Origin: Lachnospiraceae bacterium A2
GTDB taxonomy: Bacteria; Bacillota; Clostridia; Lachnospirales; Lachnospiraceae
Direction of reading: 5' to 3'
Length of the DNA: 64,000 bases
Assembly: GCA_000403315.2 (NCBI GenBank)
Contig: KE159639.1
Coordinates: 518,132 to 582,131 of the forward strand
Below are positions 9,846 to 19,301 of the stretch, in pieces. Numbering within the stretch: the stretch's first letter is position 1; every line of letters begins with the position of its first letter. The translations under genes and the position numbers were made by a program. The notes under the pieces are model-generated. The model saw nothing but the letters and a program-made list of their open reading frames with translations. It did not search any database and had not been told where the DNA came from.

Positions 9846-12800
9846 TTAATTCAGCTTAATCTCGTCGCAATTCTTCAGCAACTGTTTCAGCTGAGAACGG
9901 ATCTTCTCCACATAATCATCAATGTCCGCTTCACTCTGCAAGGTTTTTGCCTGGAATACAACCTGACGGTTATAGGCCCGAACTACCTTTTTCTTTGCCG
10001 GAACCGGTTCTTTTCCTGTCTGAGCCGGCTGAACCTGCGGCTTCGGAGCCGGCGGTGCAAGAACTGTTTCAATATGGCTTACCATATCATCCTTATACTG
10101 GCACATTGGCAGGAACATGGCATCCAGAAGGGCAAGGCTCTTTAATTCTGCAATTTTCTCCTTGCACTGGCTGAAATACTTGTCTGATTTTTCAATCAAA
10201 TGGGATGCCTTGGAATCTCCATTTGCGGCAGTATGGGTTGCTTCCATACACTGACGAACTGTTTCCAGAACCTCGGTACGTTTTTCTTCCAGCATCTTAT
10301 CATGGGCAGTACGAACGGTATCCATCAGTGGATTCAATTCCCGAATCCGGTTATAGCTGAACTTGCTGCCTGGCTGAACCATCGTAATCAGACGAATGGT
10401 ATTCAGCGCCTTATGAGCTTCTTCATTTTCCGCAATACGGTCAAGATCATCATGCAGAGATTTTTCAAACTGCACTGCCTGGTCAAATACCGTTACCTGC
10501 GTTTTAAAGAAATTCTCAATGCCGTTGTTCATGGATTCTTTGTTTTCAAACAAGTCATCCTCTTTTTTCAGTACACGCTCAATCAGTGCAATATTGTCTT
10601 TCTTTTGAGAAAGAACATCATCCATAAGGCTGATAGCTGTCTGCACCAGTCCACGATCCGGGTATTTATGTCCTTCGTAACGGCCATTCAAAGAAGCATA
10701 GTAATCCCGCTGTTCGCTGAATTTTTCGGTTACAAAGCGAATCAAGCCATCTTCATCATCCGGCACGTCCATAATATCGAAATACTCACGGAGCATTTCT
10801 TTTACATCCCGCATCAAGGTAGCGGAAATGGTTTTACGTTTGCTAATGGAAGCCTTGCCGATTTCACTCTTTTTACGGAGCATATCCGGCAGTTTCGGGT
10901 CATCCGGCTGAATGGTATTGCCTGCATATTTGATGGTTACTTTCTGGGAATAAATCAGCTGTGCCGCAACCGCAGCAATGTCGATTTCCTTCCAGCCATA
11001 CGGAATTGCACTGTATTTGCTCTGCACATCTGCCATAGAAGTCGGCAGCTTTTTCGCATCCTGCATTTCCAGATATTCTTCCATTGCAGAAGCAGCATCA
11101 CGGTTCGGCTCCATGCCTGGGAGCATGGTAACAGTACCAGTCAGAATAGCAATAATATCTGCATCACTGCCCGCATTTTCTGTAATCAGATCGAGCTTGC
11201 TATATACATGAGCAACCAGATATTCCAATGACTGGTCAATTTTACTCTTGGCATTTCCACCTTTCATTTCCAGATGTTCCCCATCTACATAAAACTGTGC
11301 CCCTTCGATGGCATTTTGCAATTCTGTCATGGCACTCAGCTCGTATTTTCCGGCTTCATCCTGCTGATCGCTGATGATTTTCTGCACACTCTTTGGAAGC
11401 TGGCTTACGTTTCTCTGTTTTACATATTTACGAATCTTCATGGCAGATTCCAGCGATTCATAGTATGGCGTATCATCCAGAACAACAATGGCTTCGTTGC
11501 CTTTGGATTCTGTCATCAGGCGGAACTCTGTTTTTTCTGCGGCATCGGCTGCAACGGTCAGAAAACGCAAACGCATACCGCCCATAGCCACGCCGACCGT
11601 AATGCCATCTACCATCTGATCGAACGCAAAGTCATATTTTCCATAGCGGAATTTCTTGGTTGTAAAAATATCACCGTAAATCATCTGGGCAATACGCTCC
11701 ACGATAGAAGCGGTATCCACATTGGTATCCCGGATTTCACGCTGAATATCCTGTTCTTCATCTGTCAGGAAGTTATAAGTATCGCCTGTTCTGCCAATAT
11801 AGTTCTGGCTAATCAGACGGTCAAGGCAGCCACGGACAGCTTCACGCATAATAATTTTATCCACACGAATATCATCTGCCATCAAAATAACGGTATTATC
11901 CAGATTAGAAGGAATATCATCAATATACCGAATCAGATACAGAAGTTTCAGCACATCCACATCCTGCTGTTCGATACCATCACCATTGTCTGCGGCTTTC
12001 TGGCAACGCTCAATAACTCGGCGAATAGAACCGTCCAGGAAAGTGTGTACGGTATCATAAAAACGAAAGAATGGAACAAGTGCATATTCGTCCTTCTCCT
12101 GAATTTTCTGTGCCGCCTCCTGGAAGCCGGAAAGCATGGAACGCTCACCGCCGGAAAGATGCTTGCCAGAATTTCCGTGCTTACGGATTTCTGCAAATAC
12201 CTTCTGCATAATGATAAACTGATACGGCACGAACGGGAAGTTCTCAGTGAACTCCCTCGAACCAGAATACCCTTTAATATCCAGAATGGAACCGCTGAAG
12301 CTGAACAGGTTACGCAAAACGGAATCATTCTGCTCATAAACATTTTCCAAATCAGCAGCTGCTTCTGGTTTCTTTTTCAAAATACGCTTCTGGATGACTT
12401 CATCCACAGAGGAAGAAGATAAGCTCAGTCTTGTTTTGAAACGAGCCTGAATACGGGAGAACTCATCGGCACGAACTTTGATGATTTCATCAATCGCTTC
12501 CTGTCCAGTGCAGATGACCCAAATCTTACCTTCGCACTCACTGCCAATCTTTTCTGTCAGGGACTGGAGATTTAAAAGCATATCGGTATCTGTGCCAACA
12601 TACTGACCAACCTCGTCAATCATAAACAGCAGACGGAAGTTCGCCGGTTTGGTATCCACATAGGCTTTCATATCTTCCACAAGCTGTGCGATAGAAATTT
12701 CTGTTGCGGTTTTATCATTGAACCAGCCTCGTGCATCGTCTTCGCTCATATCCAAAACTTCCATCAGAGTTGGAATAATGAACTTGCCATTGAACGCAAA

Positions 12801-13394
12801 TGCACGACGCATTTCCAGCCAGGATTTTCCTTTTTTTTCCTCAAAAACTCTACGGAACTCCTCCGTCTTTCCCTGTTGGCCAATATAACGCTCCATCATG
12901 GCAACTTTCAGATTTTCACCGTAAAATCCCAGATGGTTATAAAACATTTTTGCGAAAACACGAAGGACAGCGGTCTTGTCTTTATTGCTGAATCCTTCGA
13001 TGTCGATATTAAACAGAATTGTCTCTGTCTGTCCCTTGGTGGCACGATCAATCAGCATAAAGGTTGCCGGATCATCTTCAAATTTTTTACGGAAACGCTC
13101 TACACTGCGGACACCTTTTACTTCTTTATTTTCCAGAAGATAAGAAAGCATTTTCAGGAAATGAGATTTACCACTTCCAAAGAAACCGGAGATCCACACA
13201 CCCATATCGGCTGTGGGCTGATCAAAGGCATCCCCGTAATACTTGAAAAATGTAATAAAATGTTTTTTCAATTCTCTGGTGATGACGTATTCATTTAACT
13301 CCTGTTCAATTACATCGTCAGCAGCCTGATCTACTTTAATTACACCATTGATTTTGCGGTTGATGTCATCCGCAAACATATCTCGAATCTTCAT
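9846..13394 (-). CDS. brxC: BREX large ATPase BrxC
   Basis: A 1,182-residue protein with an early P-loop, GFFGSGKSHF at residues 70-79, and a Walker B-like FMIDEVGQY near 275. Length, order and the 'WISGFFGSGKSHFLK' pattern are those of BrxC (DUF499-related, type I BREX). BrxC is essential for BREX activity in characterised systems. The final about 80 residues carry a proline-rich linker (VLAPPAPKPQVQP) followed by a basic segment. A perfect palindrome lies in the 90-base gap between brxB and this gene. Confidence 0.95.
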   Translation of the reverse strand: MKIRDMFADDINRKINGVIKVDQAADDVIEQELNEYVITRELKKHFITFFKYYGDAFDQPTADMGVWISGFFGSGKSHFLKMLSYLLENKEVKGVRSVERFRKKFEDDPATFMLIDRATKGQTETILFNIDIEGFSNKDKTAVLRVFAKMFYNHLGFYGENLKVAMMERYIGQQGKTEEFRRVFEEKKGKSWLEMRRAFAFNGKFIIPTLMEVLDMSEDDARGWFNDKTATEISIAQLVEDMKAYVDTKPANFRLLFMIDEVGQYVGTDTDMLLNLQSLTEKIGSECEGKIWVICTGQEAIDEIIKVRADEFSRIQARFKTRLSLSSSSVDEVIQKRILKKKPEAAADLENVYEQNDSVLRNLFSFSGSILDIKGYSGSREFTENFPFVPYQFIIMQKVFAEIRKHGNSGKHLSGGERSMLSGFQEAAQKIQEKDEYALVPFFRFYDTVHTFLDGSIRRVIERCQKAADNGDGIEQQDVDVLKLLYLIRYIDDIPSNLDNTVILMADDIRVDKIIMREAVRGCLDRLISQNYIGRTGDTYNFLTDEEQDIQREIRDTNVDTASIVERIAQMIYGDIFTTKKFRYGKYDFAFDQMVDGITVGVAMGGMRLRFLTVAADAAEKTEFRLMTESKGNEAIVVLDDTPYYESLESAMKIRKYVKQRNVSQLPKSVQKIISDQQDEAGKYELSAMTELQNAIEGAQFYVDGEHLEMKGGNAKSKIDQSLEYLVAHVYSKLDLITENAGSDADIIAILTGTVTMLPGMEPNRDAASAMEEYLEMQDAKKLPTSMADVQSKYSAIPYGWKEIDIAAVAAQLIYSQKVTIKYAGNTIQPDDPKLPDMLRKKSEIGKASISKRKTISATLMRDVKEMLREYFDIMDVPDDEDGLIRFVTEKFSEQRDYYASLNGRYEGHKYPDRGLVQTAISLMDDVLSQKKDNIALIERVLKKEDDLFENKESMNNGIENFFKTQVTVFDQAVQFEKSLHDDLDRIAENEEAHKALNTIRLITMVQPGSKFSYNRIRELNPLMDTVRTAHDKMLEEKRTEVLETVRQCMEATHTAANGDSKASHLIEKSDKYFSQCKEKIAELKSLALLDAMFLPMCQYKDDMVSHIETVLAPPAPKPQVQPAQTGKEPVPAKKKVVRAYNRQVVFQAKTLQSEADIDDYVEKIRSQLKQLLKNCDEIKLN

Positions 13395-13414
13395 GGCTTT
13401 ATCCCCCTTAATCT

Positions 13415-13435
13415 ATTATGGACTTTGTCCATAAT
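13415..13435. promoter_or_regulatory. Perfect 9-bp palindrome between brxB and brxC
   Basis: ATTATGGAC and GTCCATAAT flank a 3-base loop, 21 bases upstream of the brxC start codon. There is no T-run directly after it on the minus strand, so it is more likely an operator or an mRNA processing/attenuation hairpin than an intrinsic terminator. Confidence 0.5.
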
Positions 13436-13484
13436 TATCGTTCGCCGCTCGCCAAATATGCAAGCATAGTTTTCTCGCTAACAC

Positions 13485-14045
13485 TCACTCTATCACATTG
13501 AATGCCCGGTAATAATCATTTGGTGTCAGACAATTGAACAGTTTTACATGGCGGCCGTCAAACTCACCCGGATACATAACAAGAATCGGAACATCCGAAA
13601 AATACGGCTGCAAAGCTTCCAGTAATGTATGGATTCTCATAAATGGAAATACTTCACCCACACCTGTAAGCATCAGTACATCACCTGGTTCATGTGGCCC
13701 GTACTGGATCTTATCAATAAACTCTCCATTGCCGATGGCGGAATTTAGCTGCTCCAGAAGATAAGCACTCCCGTCAGTTTCTTCCATGTCTGAAATCGCA
13801 TCTGTGATGCCCATGCCATCGCAGATAGAGAGAAATGTTTTATATAAATTGCAAATCTTCAAATGGCAGTCCAGGGACTGATCGGTTTCCATCTGATTTA
13901 CAAAATGCCGAACCACCATTTCATTTTCCGGCTCATAACAGAAGATTCTGATATTCACCTCATTGCTGAGTCCCTTGCCTTCCAGGAACTCTGGCTCCTG
14001 AATCAATGCCCGAACTTTGTCCAGACGTTCTTTTATGTCATTCAT
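13485..14045 (-). CDS. brxB: BREX protein BrxB (DUF1788)
   Basis: A 186-residue protein with the DUF1788 pattern: an N-terminal helix with VRALIQEPEFLEGKGLS, a central FCYEPENEMVVRHFV, and a C-terminal VFPFMRIHTLLEAL with ILVMYPGEFDG. The length matches BrxB. It lies 48 bases after brxA and is followed by the palindrome-containing gap before brxC. BrxB is required for defence in studied type I systems; its biochemical activity is not known. Confidence 0.92.
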   Translation of the reverse strand: MNDIKERLDKVRALIQEPEFLEGKGLSNEVNIRIFCYEPENEMVVRHFVNQMETDQSLDCHLKICNLYKTFLSICDGMGITDAISDMEETDGSAYLLEQLNSAIGNGEFIDKIQYGPHEPGDVLMLTGVGEVFPFMRIHTLLEALQPYFSDVPILVMYPGEFDGRHVKLFNCLTPNDYYRAFNVIE

Positions 14046-14093
14046 TGGCTACCTCCTACACAAAATGCTTCACTGGAGCATTTCGTTGTACGC

Positions 14094-14705
14094 TTACGGG
14101 TATGAAAAGCAATTAAACGCTGGCAGTACCGCTGTATCGCCATTGCTTCTGATGGCATTCTCCAAAACAGGATGCAGCCATACTGGATTCAAATGATCTG
14201 CCCCCCGATTGTCGAGATACTCCGTTTCCACAAGCACTCTGGCAATAATCTGTTTTAACTTTGTGATTGTGCTGTCGCTCCAGGAAGCTACGGTATCATT
14301 CTGCTCCTGCAAACGCATAAAAAATGTATTCAAATCTATCTTACCAAAGGACGTGTCCCTTAACCGGTACTTCTCTCCAATGACTGTCAGCATAAACTCC
14401 CAAACAAGTCGGCTCTGCTTCATCATCGCATACAAGCAGATCTGCTTTGCTATCTCTGTCGGCTGCGATGCAATCGCAGAAACCAGAGTTTCATCTTCCA
14501 GAGCATGAAGCCGTTTCATACAGGCTTTTGCCATCCGTGTAATTGATTTTTCAGTCGGATACTGGAAAAGATTCTGCTCCACAATTTCTGTTACAATCGC
14601 TTCATCTGCGAGTCCTTCGCTCATCAGCTTTGCGGTGGAACGCATTTCATAGAAAAGGAACGGTTCTCTGGTCAAAGACGCTATATACGGATAAGAATGA
14701 TCCAT
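14094..14705 (-). CDS. brxA: BREX protein BrxA (DUF1819)
   Basis: A 203-residue protein with the DUF1819 pattern: LTREPFLFYEMRSTAKLM near the N-terminus, then FQYPTEKSITRMAKACMKRL. The start ATG is preceded by GGAGG with nine bases of spacing, overlapping the end region of the upstream regulator remnant. BrxA homologues bind DNA in structural work; in some systems BrxA is dispensable. It opens the intact part of the operon. Confidence 0.92.
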   Translation of the reverse strand: MDHSYPYIASLTREPFLFYEMRSTAKLMSEGLADEAIVTEIVEQNLFQYPTEKSITRMAKACMKRLHALEDETLVSAIASQPTEIAKQICLYAMMKQSRLVWEFMLTVIGEKYRLRDTSFGKIDLNTFFMRLQEQNDTVASWSDSTITKLKQIIARVLVETEYLDNRGADHLNPVWLHPVLENAIRSNGDTAVLPAFNCFSYP

Positions 14706-14719
14706 AATGTTTTGCCTCC

Positions 14720-14936
14720 TTACGGTTCCTCTTTTTTATCAGGAACAAATTCCATGATGTCCCCAACATCGCAATTTAATACGGAACAAATTTTTTCTAA
14801 TACATCCATGCTGACATTTTCATCTTTAGACAACTTCGACATTGCTGTCGTACTGAAACCAGTCTGCAAGCGCAAGTCTTTTTTATCATGTCTTTATCAA
14901 TCAGCATTTTCCACAGCTTTTTATAGCATACTGCCA
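14720..14936 (-). pseudogene. XRE-type regulator of the BREX operon, frameshifted
   Basis: The ATG at 14,936 starts MAVCYKKLWKMLIDKDM. About 18 codons in, a one-base loss (or two-base gain) near 14,885-14,890 shifts the frame. The second frame continues DLRLQTGFSTTAMSKLSKDE and MDVLEKICSVLNCDVGDIM, ending with TAA at 14,720. Joined, this is the short Cro/YozG-type helix-turn-helix protein that commonly precedes defence operons. The shift falls before the recognition helix, so no functional repressor would be made unless the ribosome slips on the local A-run. The brxA ribosome site overlaps its stop. Confidence 0.75.
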
Positions 14937-14994
14937 TATTGTCACCTCTTACCATTATTCCTGCTCAAAGTTCAGTATTCGCGTTACTTTCTCT

Positions 14995-15023
14995 ATCATA
15001 GCATAGAAGTGCGGATAGTACAA
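14995..15023 (-). promoter_or_regulatory. Probable BREX operon promoter
   Basis: On the minus strand TTGTAC (15,023-15,018) and TATGAT (15,000-14,995) are separated by exactly 17 bases. They lie about 60 bases upstream of the regulator ATG at 14,936. This is a good vegetative-type promoter and would drive the whole operon. Confidence 0.55.
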
Positions 15024-15149
15024 TCACGATGTCAAAAGTTCGAATTCATGCTTTACGAACTCGCAGTTTAGATTTGCCATTTTAGAAATCAAGAGTAAAT
15101 TGCAAGGTGAAAATCCTATTTGTAAGTCAATGAAATATCTTTTGTCTGC

Positions 15150-15426
15150 CTAAGACAGGATGGAAGTCTGGATCTGCCAAGCACGTTAGGAATTGTTTGT
15201 GGGAAAATTGCAGAGAAGCTGGAAGGATTTGAAGGATTCCATTTTCACCAGTTGCCACACACCTACACAAGCAACCTGTTGGCAAACGGAGCAGCACCAA
15301 AGAATGTGCAGGAAACTGTTAGGACACTCAGATGTCAGTACCACCATGAATGTCTATGCCCACTCCACAAGAAAAGCCAAGCGGGAATCTGCAAGGCTGA
15401 TTGATAGAGTGGCAAATAATAACTAA
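15150..15426 (+). pseudogene. C-terminal remnant of a tyrosine integrase, frameshifted and catalytically damaged
   Basis: From about 15,150 the frame reads DGSLDLPSTLGIVCGKIAEK, then FHFHQLPHTYTSNLLANGA. It switches frame near 15,315 to KLLGHSDVSTTMNVYAHSTR and ends VANNN at 15,426. The family box II is normally HxLRHTxA; here the catalytic arginine is a proline. The LLGHS box and the tyrosine (in NVYAH) are present. The N-terminal two thirds are absent. It is the only trace of the recombinase that may have brought in the island. Confidence 0.8.
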
Positions 15427-15433
15427 AAAAGAC

Positions 15434-15483
15434 TTTCCCTTATTTCCCTTACGATTATCTCATAAGGGCAGAAATAAGGGAAA
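15434..15483. repeat. Stem-loop after the integrase remnant; right member of the inverted 22-bp repeats
   Basis: Imperfect arms at 15,434-15,450 and 15,463-15,483 (TTCCCTTATTTC...). Bases 15,462-15,483 are the inverted counterpart of 488-509, with 20 of 22 matches. The location eight bases after the integrase stop is typical for a terminator or an integrase arm/att region. Confidence 0.5.
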
Positions 15484-15573
15484 ATACATATCATTTAAAT
15501 TCAGCCTCTCTGCAGCTCCCAAAACGCAGAAAATCTGGAGGCTGTAAAAAATCTTGTGTCTATGAACGTTAGA

Positions 15574-17125
15574 CTTTCCTGATAAGTATTGGATATGTAA
15601 GAGTATTTTGTCGGTTTTATGTTTTTAGGGCTGTCGAATTATTTGTTCTACCTATAGTATAACCGGTCTGGCGGATTCTATACATTTTTTCTGATTTTTT
15701 GTATGGCAAACAGGCATTACATCTTACTGCCATTCCCGTGGGCGCTGCCCACACCCGGCCTCTGGAATAAGGCTGGGGTTTTCTGGCAATAATATAAATG
15801 CCGATGGAATAAGGCTGGGATGGCAAGCGGTCTGATATGCTGCCATCCCGGTCTTTTTTACAGGTATTCCGTGAGACGTTCCCCATACAGGACGATTAAC
15901 TGGTTCAGGACCTGATCCCAGTTCCGGTATCTCTGTGTCCATTTCCTGGTTACATTCTGGCTTGCCAGGTACAGCATCTTCTCCAGGGATGTGTCGCTGG
16001 GAAAAACACTTTTTGTCTTGGTGACTTTCCGGTACTGGCGGTTGAGCCCTTCTATGATGTTGGTGGTATACATGATCCGGCGGATATCATCTGGGAACTG
16101 GAAGAAGGGGCTGACATCTTCCCAATTGTTTTCCCAGTTACTGATAGCGTAAGGGTATTTCTTTCCCCATGTCTCTTTTAGGCTTTCCAGCTCTGAAAGG
16201 GCCGCTGCCTCGTTTGGGGCATTGTATACTGCCTTGAAGTCAGTGGCAAATTTCTTCAGGTCCTTATAACTGATATATTTAAAAGAATTGCGGAGCATGT
16301 GGATGACGCACCGCTGTATCTCCGCTTTGGGGAATACCGCCTGTATGGCCTCCTTAAACCCGGGCAGGCCGTCCACGCAGAAGAACAGCACATCCTTCAC
16401 GCCCCGGTTATGCAGGTCATTGAGCATACCCAGCCAGAACTTGCTGGTTTCGTTTGCCCCGACGGTAATGCTTAAGATTTCTTTGTAACCCTCTGCCGTC
16501 ACGCCCAGCACAACATAGGCTGCACGGTTTAATATCCTCCCGTCCTCCCGGACTTTGTAATGGATGCAGTCCATGAATACGAATGGGTATACCGGGTCCA
16601 GGGGGCGTGACTGCCATTCTTTTACCTGCGGAAGGATCTTATCCGTGATCCTGCTGACCATCTCTGCAGACAACTCTATCCCATACAGATCGTTTAACTG
16701 GTCGTGTATGTCCCGGGTGCTCATTCCGCGTGCATACAGGGAAATCACCTTTTCCTCAATCCCTGAGATGTCCCGCTGATATTTCGGTATCAGCTTTGGC
16801 TCGAATTCCCCGTTTCGATCCCTGGGTACGTCAATCTGGAATTCCCCATACTGGCTCTTGAGTTTTTTTGGGGAGTGCCCATTGCGCTTGTTGTCTGTCC
16901 GCAAATCTCCTTTATGGTTTTTCTCGTAACCGAGGGACGCATCCAGCTCAGCCTCCATAAGTTCTTGGAGGATATCCTTGAAACTGTCTCGCAGCAGGCT
17001 GTAGACATCAGCTACGCTATTTAAGTTGTTTTCTGAGATGATCTGTCGGATCTGCTCCTTTGCTACTGGCATAAAAACACTCCTTTTCGATAAGAATTTC
17101 CATATCCTAATTCTTACCAAAAAAG
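15574..17125 (-). mobile_element. IS256-family insertion sequence
   Basis: The element carries one transposase gene. Imperfect terminal inverted repeats can be aligned by eye: left from 15,574 (CTTTCCTGATAAGTATTGGATATG) against the reverse complement of the right end at 17,102-17,125 (CTTTTTTGGTAAGAATTAGGATATG), identical at most positions apart from one gap. The left noncoding part (15,574-15,857) is long and holds the direct repeat GGAATAAGGCTGGG twice. The right end directly touches the IS66-family element, so target duplications cannot be verified. Confidence 0.7.
15858..17072 (-). CDS. IS256-family (mutator type) transposase
   Basis: Starting at the ATG at 17,072, behind AAAAGGAGTG, the protein is 404 residues beginning MPVAKEQIRQIISENN. 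The frame stays open upstream, but that part is the inverted repeat region. Family features: LMEAELDASLGYEKN near the N-terminus, the DDE core with FVFMDCIHYKVREDG (first D), VLFFCVDGLPGFKEAI (second D) and the conserved C-terminal MYTTNIIEGLNRQYRKVTK (E). No lesions are visible, so it may be active. Confidence 0.93.
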   Translation of the reverse strand: MPVAKEQIRQIISENNLNSVADVYSLLRDSFKDILQELMEAELDASLGYEKNHKGDLRTDNKRNGHSPKKLKSQYGEFQIDVPRDRNGEFEPKLIPKYQRDISGIEEKVISLYARGMSTRDIHDQLNDLYGIELSAEMVSRITDKILPQVKEWQSRPLDPVYPFVFMDCIHYKVREDGRILNRAAYVVLGVTAEGYKEILSITVGANETSKFWLGMLNDLHNRGVKDVLFFCVDGLPGFKEAIQAVFPKAEIQRCVIHMLRNSFKYISYKDLKKFATDFKAVYNAPNEAAALSELESLKETWGKKYPYAISNWENNWEDVSPFFQFPDDIRRIMYTTNIIEGLNRQYRKVTKTKSVFPSDTSLEKMLYLASQNVTRKWTQRYRNWDQVLNQLIVLYGERLTEYL

Positions 17126-17200
17126 GTAAGCGCCAAATATTAATGCGGTCAGATATAAAATTACCCCAGCCCTTTGTGAGTTGGAGTAATTCACGATAAT

Positions 17201-18817
17201 TCACATGCGATTTTTGATAGATTGGAGTTTTTCACTCCACGGCGCCAGTTCCGCCAGCTGTTCATCGGCCATATCTTTACTTGGCCGATGCTCCAGCAGA
17301 AATTTGAGATATTCGTAAATATTCAGGCCGTTCACTTTTGCCATCTCAACCATTGTATAGACTGCTGCACTGGCATTCGCTCCTTCTACGGAACTGCTGA
17401 ACAGCCAGTTCTTCCGGCCTACTGCGAATGGACGGATTGCATTCTCACTGAGATTATTGGTAAAGCTGCAGCGTCCGTCTTCCAGATAGGTCTCCGCTGT
17501 ATCCCGCCGATTGAGAACATAATTAACCGCTTTATCCATCCGGGTGTTCCGGACTGGCTTCTGCTGACCGAGCCACGCCCAGAAAGCCTCCAGAACAGGT
17601 TTTTCCTTCTCGAGACGCATCTGGTTCCGCTTTTCATAATCACCGGGATACTTTTTGTTAATGGAGTCCTCAATGGCAAATAACCGGTTGCAGTACTGGA
17701 CTCCCTGCACTGCCGGCTGGCTGTAATCATACTGCCTGCCTTTGGGAACAGCATCGATAAAGTATCGGCGGATATGTGCCCAGCAGGAGCAGCGCCGGAT
17801 CCCCGGCAGATTGTTATAGCCCTGATAGCCGTCTGTTTCCAGATATCCGCTGTAGCCTTCCAGAAACTCTTTTGCATGGCTGCCGCTCCTGGTCGGAGAA
17901 TAGCCATACAGGATGATCACCGGAAGCCCATCCTCACCGCTTCGGAACAGCCACATGAACGACTGGGTCTGCGCTCTGCGGCCTTCCTCATTCAACACCT
18001 GGACCCGGGTCTCATCTGCCATTGCAAAACTGCGTTTCAGTAACTCACGGTGAAAGTAACCATACATCGGCTGAAAATAGTTCTGCGAACAGTAGATGAT
18101 CCAGTTGGCAAGGGTAGTGCGGCTGATTTGGGCGCCATACTGTTTCCAGTCCTTCTCCTGTCGGTAAAGTGGAAGCCCATTGGCATACTTCTGATACATA
18201 GTCCATGCAACAGTGGATGCTGAGGCAGGACCCTTCCCAACCAGAGCCGCCGGGACCTGAGACTTTACGATCACGGGTTTTTCCGTATCGCCGAGTCCTT
18301 CCTTGCAGGATGGGCATCCGTAACTCTGGCTGTAGTATTCGATCACTTTACAGGTGGCAGGAATGAATCCCAGTTCCCGGCGGACATACTCCTCGCCAAT
18401 CAGGACCATCTGCGTACAGCAGACCGGGCAGATCTGGTCTTCTTCCGGAAGAGGGACCACTACTTTTTCAACCTTCAGGCCTTTGAAAAGCTCCTCATGA
18501 GCTGCCTTCTTTTTACGGGTATGCTCCCGGATCACAGTATCTTCTTCCGGCAAGGAGGGATCCTGTTCCATTTCCGCTTCATCAAAGAGATTCTGTTGTC
18601 CCGGAATGTCATCGGATCTTCTTTCACTGGATGAGCCGAAAAGCTTTTTGGTCAGATAATCCACCTGTTCCTGGAGCGCTTTCTCATGACTGGATTTTTC
18701 GTCAATCATAAGACGGAGAGATCTGATCAGCCCAGCCTGTTCAGATACCATTGTTTTCAGTTGTGATACTGTATCTTTCAGCTCTCTGAGCTGGATATCT
18801 TTTGCACTGGAAGCCAT
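17201..18817 (-). CDS. tnpC: IS66-family transposase TnpC
   Basis: The ATG at 18,817, preceded by GAGGAG, gives a 538-residue protein starting MASSAKDIQLRELKDTVSQL. A longer upstream reading overlaps tnpB and is less likely. It has an N-terminal leucine-zipper-like coiled coil (about 5-65), a zinc-finger region (CPVCCTQM and YGCPSCKEGL), and the DDE core with MADETRVQVLNEEG, LETDGYQGYNNLPG and the terminal NNLSENAIRPFAVGRKNW. All landmarks of IS66 TnpC are present and uninterrupted. Confidence 0.93.
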   Translation of the reverse strand: MASSAKDIQLRELKDTVSQLKTMVSEQAGLIRSLRLMIDEKSSHEKALQEQVDYLTKKLFGSSSERRSDDIPGQQNLFDEAEMEQDPSLPEEDTVIREHTRKKKAAHEELFKGLKVEKVVVPLPEEDQICPVCCTQMVLIGEEYVRRELGFIPATCKVIEYYSQSYGCPSCKEGLGDTEKPVIVKSQVPAALVGKGPASASTVAWTMYQKYANGLPLYRQEKDWKQYGAQISRTTLANWIIYCSQNYFQPMYGYFHRELLKRSFAMADETRVQVLNEEGRRAQTQSFMWLFRSGEDGLPVIILYGYSPTRSGSHAKEFLEGYSGYLETDGYQGYNNLPGIRRCSCWAHIRRYFIDAVPKGRQYDYSQPAVQGVQYCNRLFAIEDSINKKYPGDYEKRNQMRLEKEKPVLEAFWAWLGQQKPVRNTRMDKAVNYVLNRRDTAETYLEDGRCSFTNNLSENAIRPFAVGRKNWLFSSSVEGANASAAVYTMVEMAKVNGLNIYEYLKFLLEHRPSKDMADEQLAELAPWSEKLQSIKNRM

Positions 18818-18959
18818 CGTTTCTCTCCTCGGATTTGATACCTTTATTATACCAGAAACGGGGCTTTTACGAAAGGAAAACAGCTCCTGAAAAATGCCGG
18901 ATTTACAAGGGATTTCCGGATTCTTCTGTGCAGTATTTCTGCTGAAACCCAGGTACTTT

Positions 18960-19301
18960 TTACTCTGCTTTGAGGGCTTTGGGCTGGTCAATATCAATCC
19001 CCGACATCAGCCAGTCAAACTCCCGCCAGGAAAGATTCCGGACCTCTGACTGCTTCCTGGGCCATTGATAGCCGCCGCGGACAGATAACCGCTTATAGAT
19101 TAGAACGAAGCCGTCCGGTTCCCGGAACAAGGCTTTGATCCTGTCCCGTCTTCTTCCGCAGAAAAGGAAGATAGTACTGGACGACGGATCCATCTTAAGC
19201 TGGTCTTCGATAACGGCGCAGAGTCCATCAATGGATTTTCGCATATCGGTATAGCCGCAGACAATGTAGATCTTTTCAAGTCCGGAGATGTCGCCTAACA
19301 T
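18960..19301 (-). CDS. tnpB: IS66 accessory protein TnpB
   Basis: A 113-residue protein with the IS66 Orf2 pattern: VCGYTDMRKSIDGLCAVIE near residue 15, then IFLFCGRRRDRIKALFREPDG. It overlaps the end of tnpA by a few bases and precedes tnpC, suggesting translational coupling. The protein is required for transposition in studied IS66 elements; its biochemical role is unknown. Confidence 0.92.
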   Translation of the reverse strand: MLGDISGLEKIYIVCGYTDMRKSIDGLCAVIEDQLKMDPSSSTIFLFCGRRRDRIKALFREPDGFVLIYKRLSVRGGYQWPRKQSEVRNLSWREFDWLMSGIDIDQPKALKAE

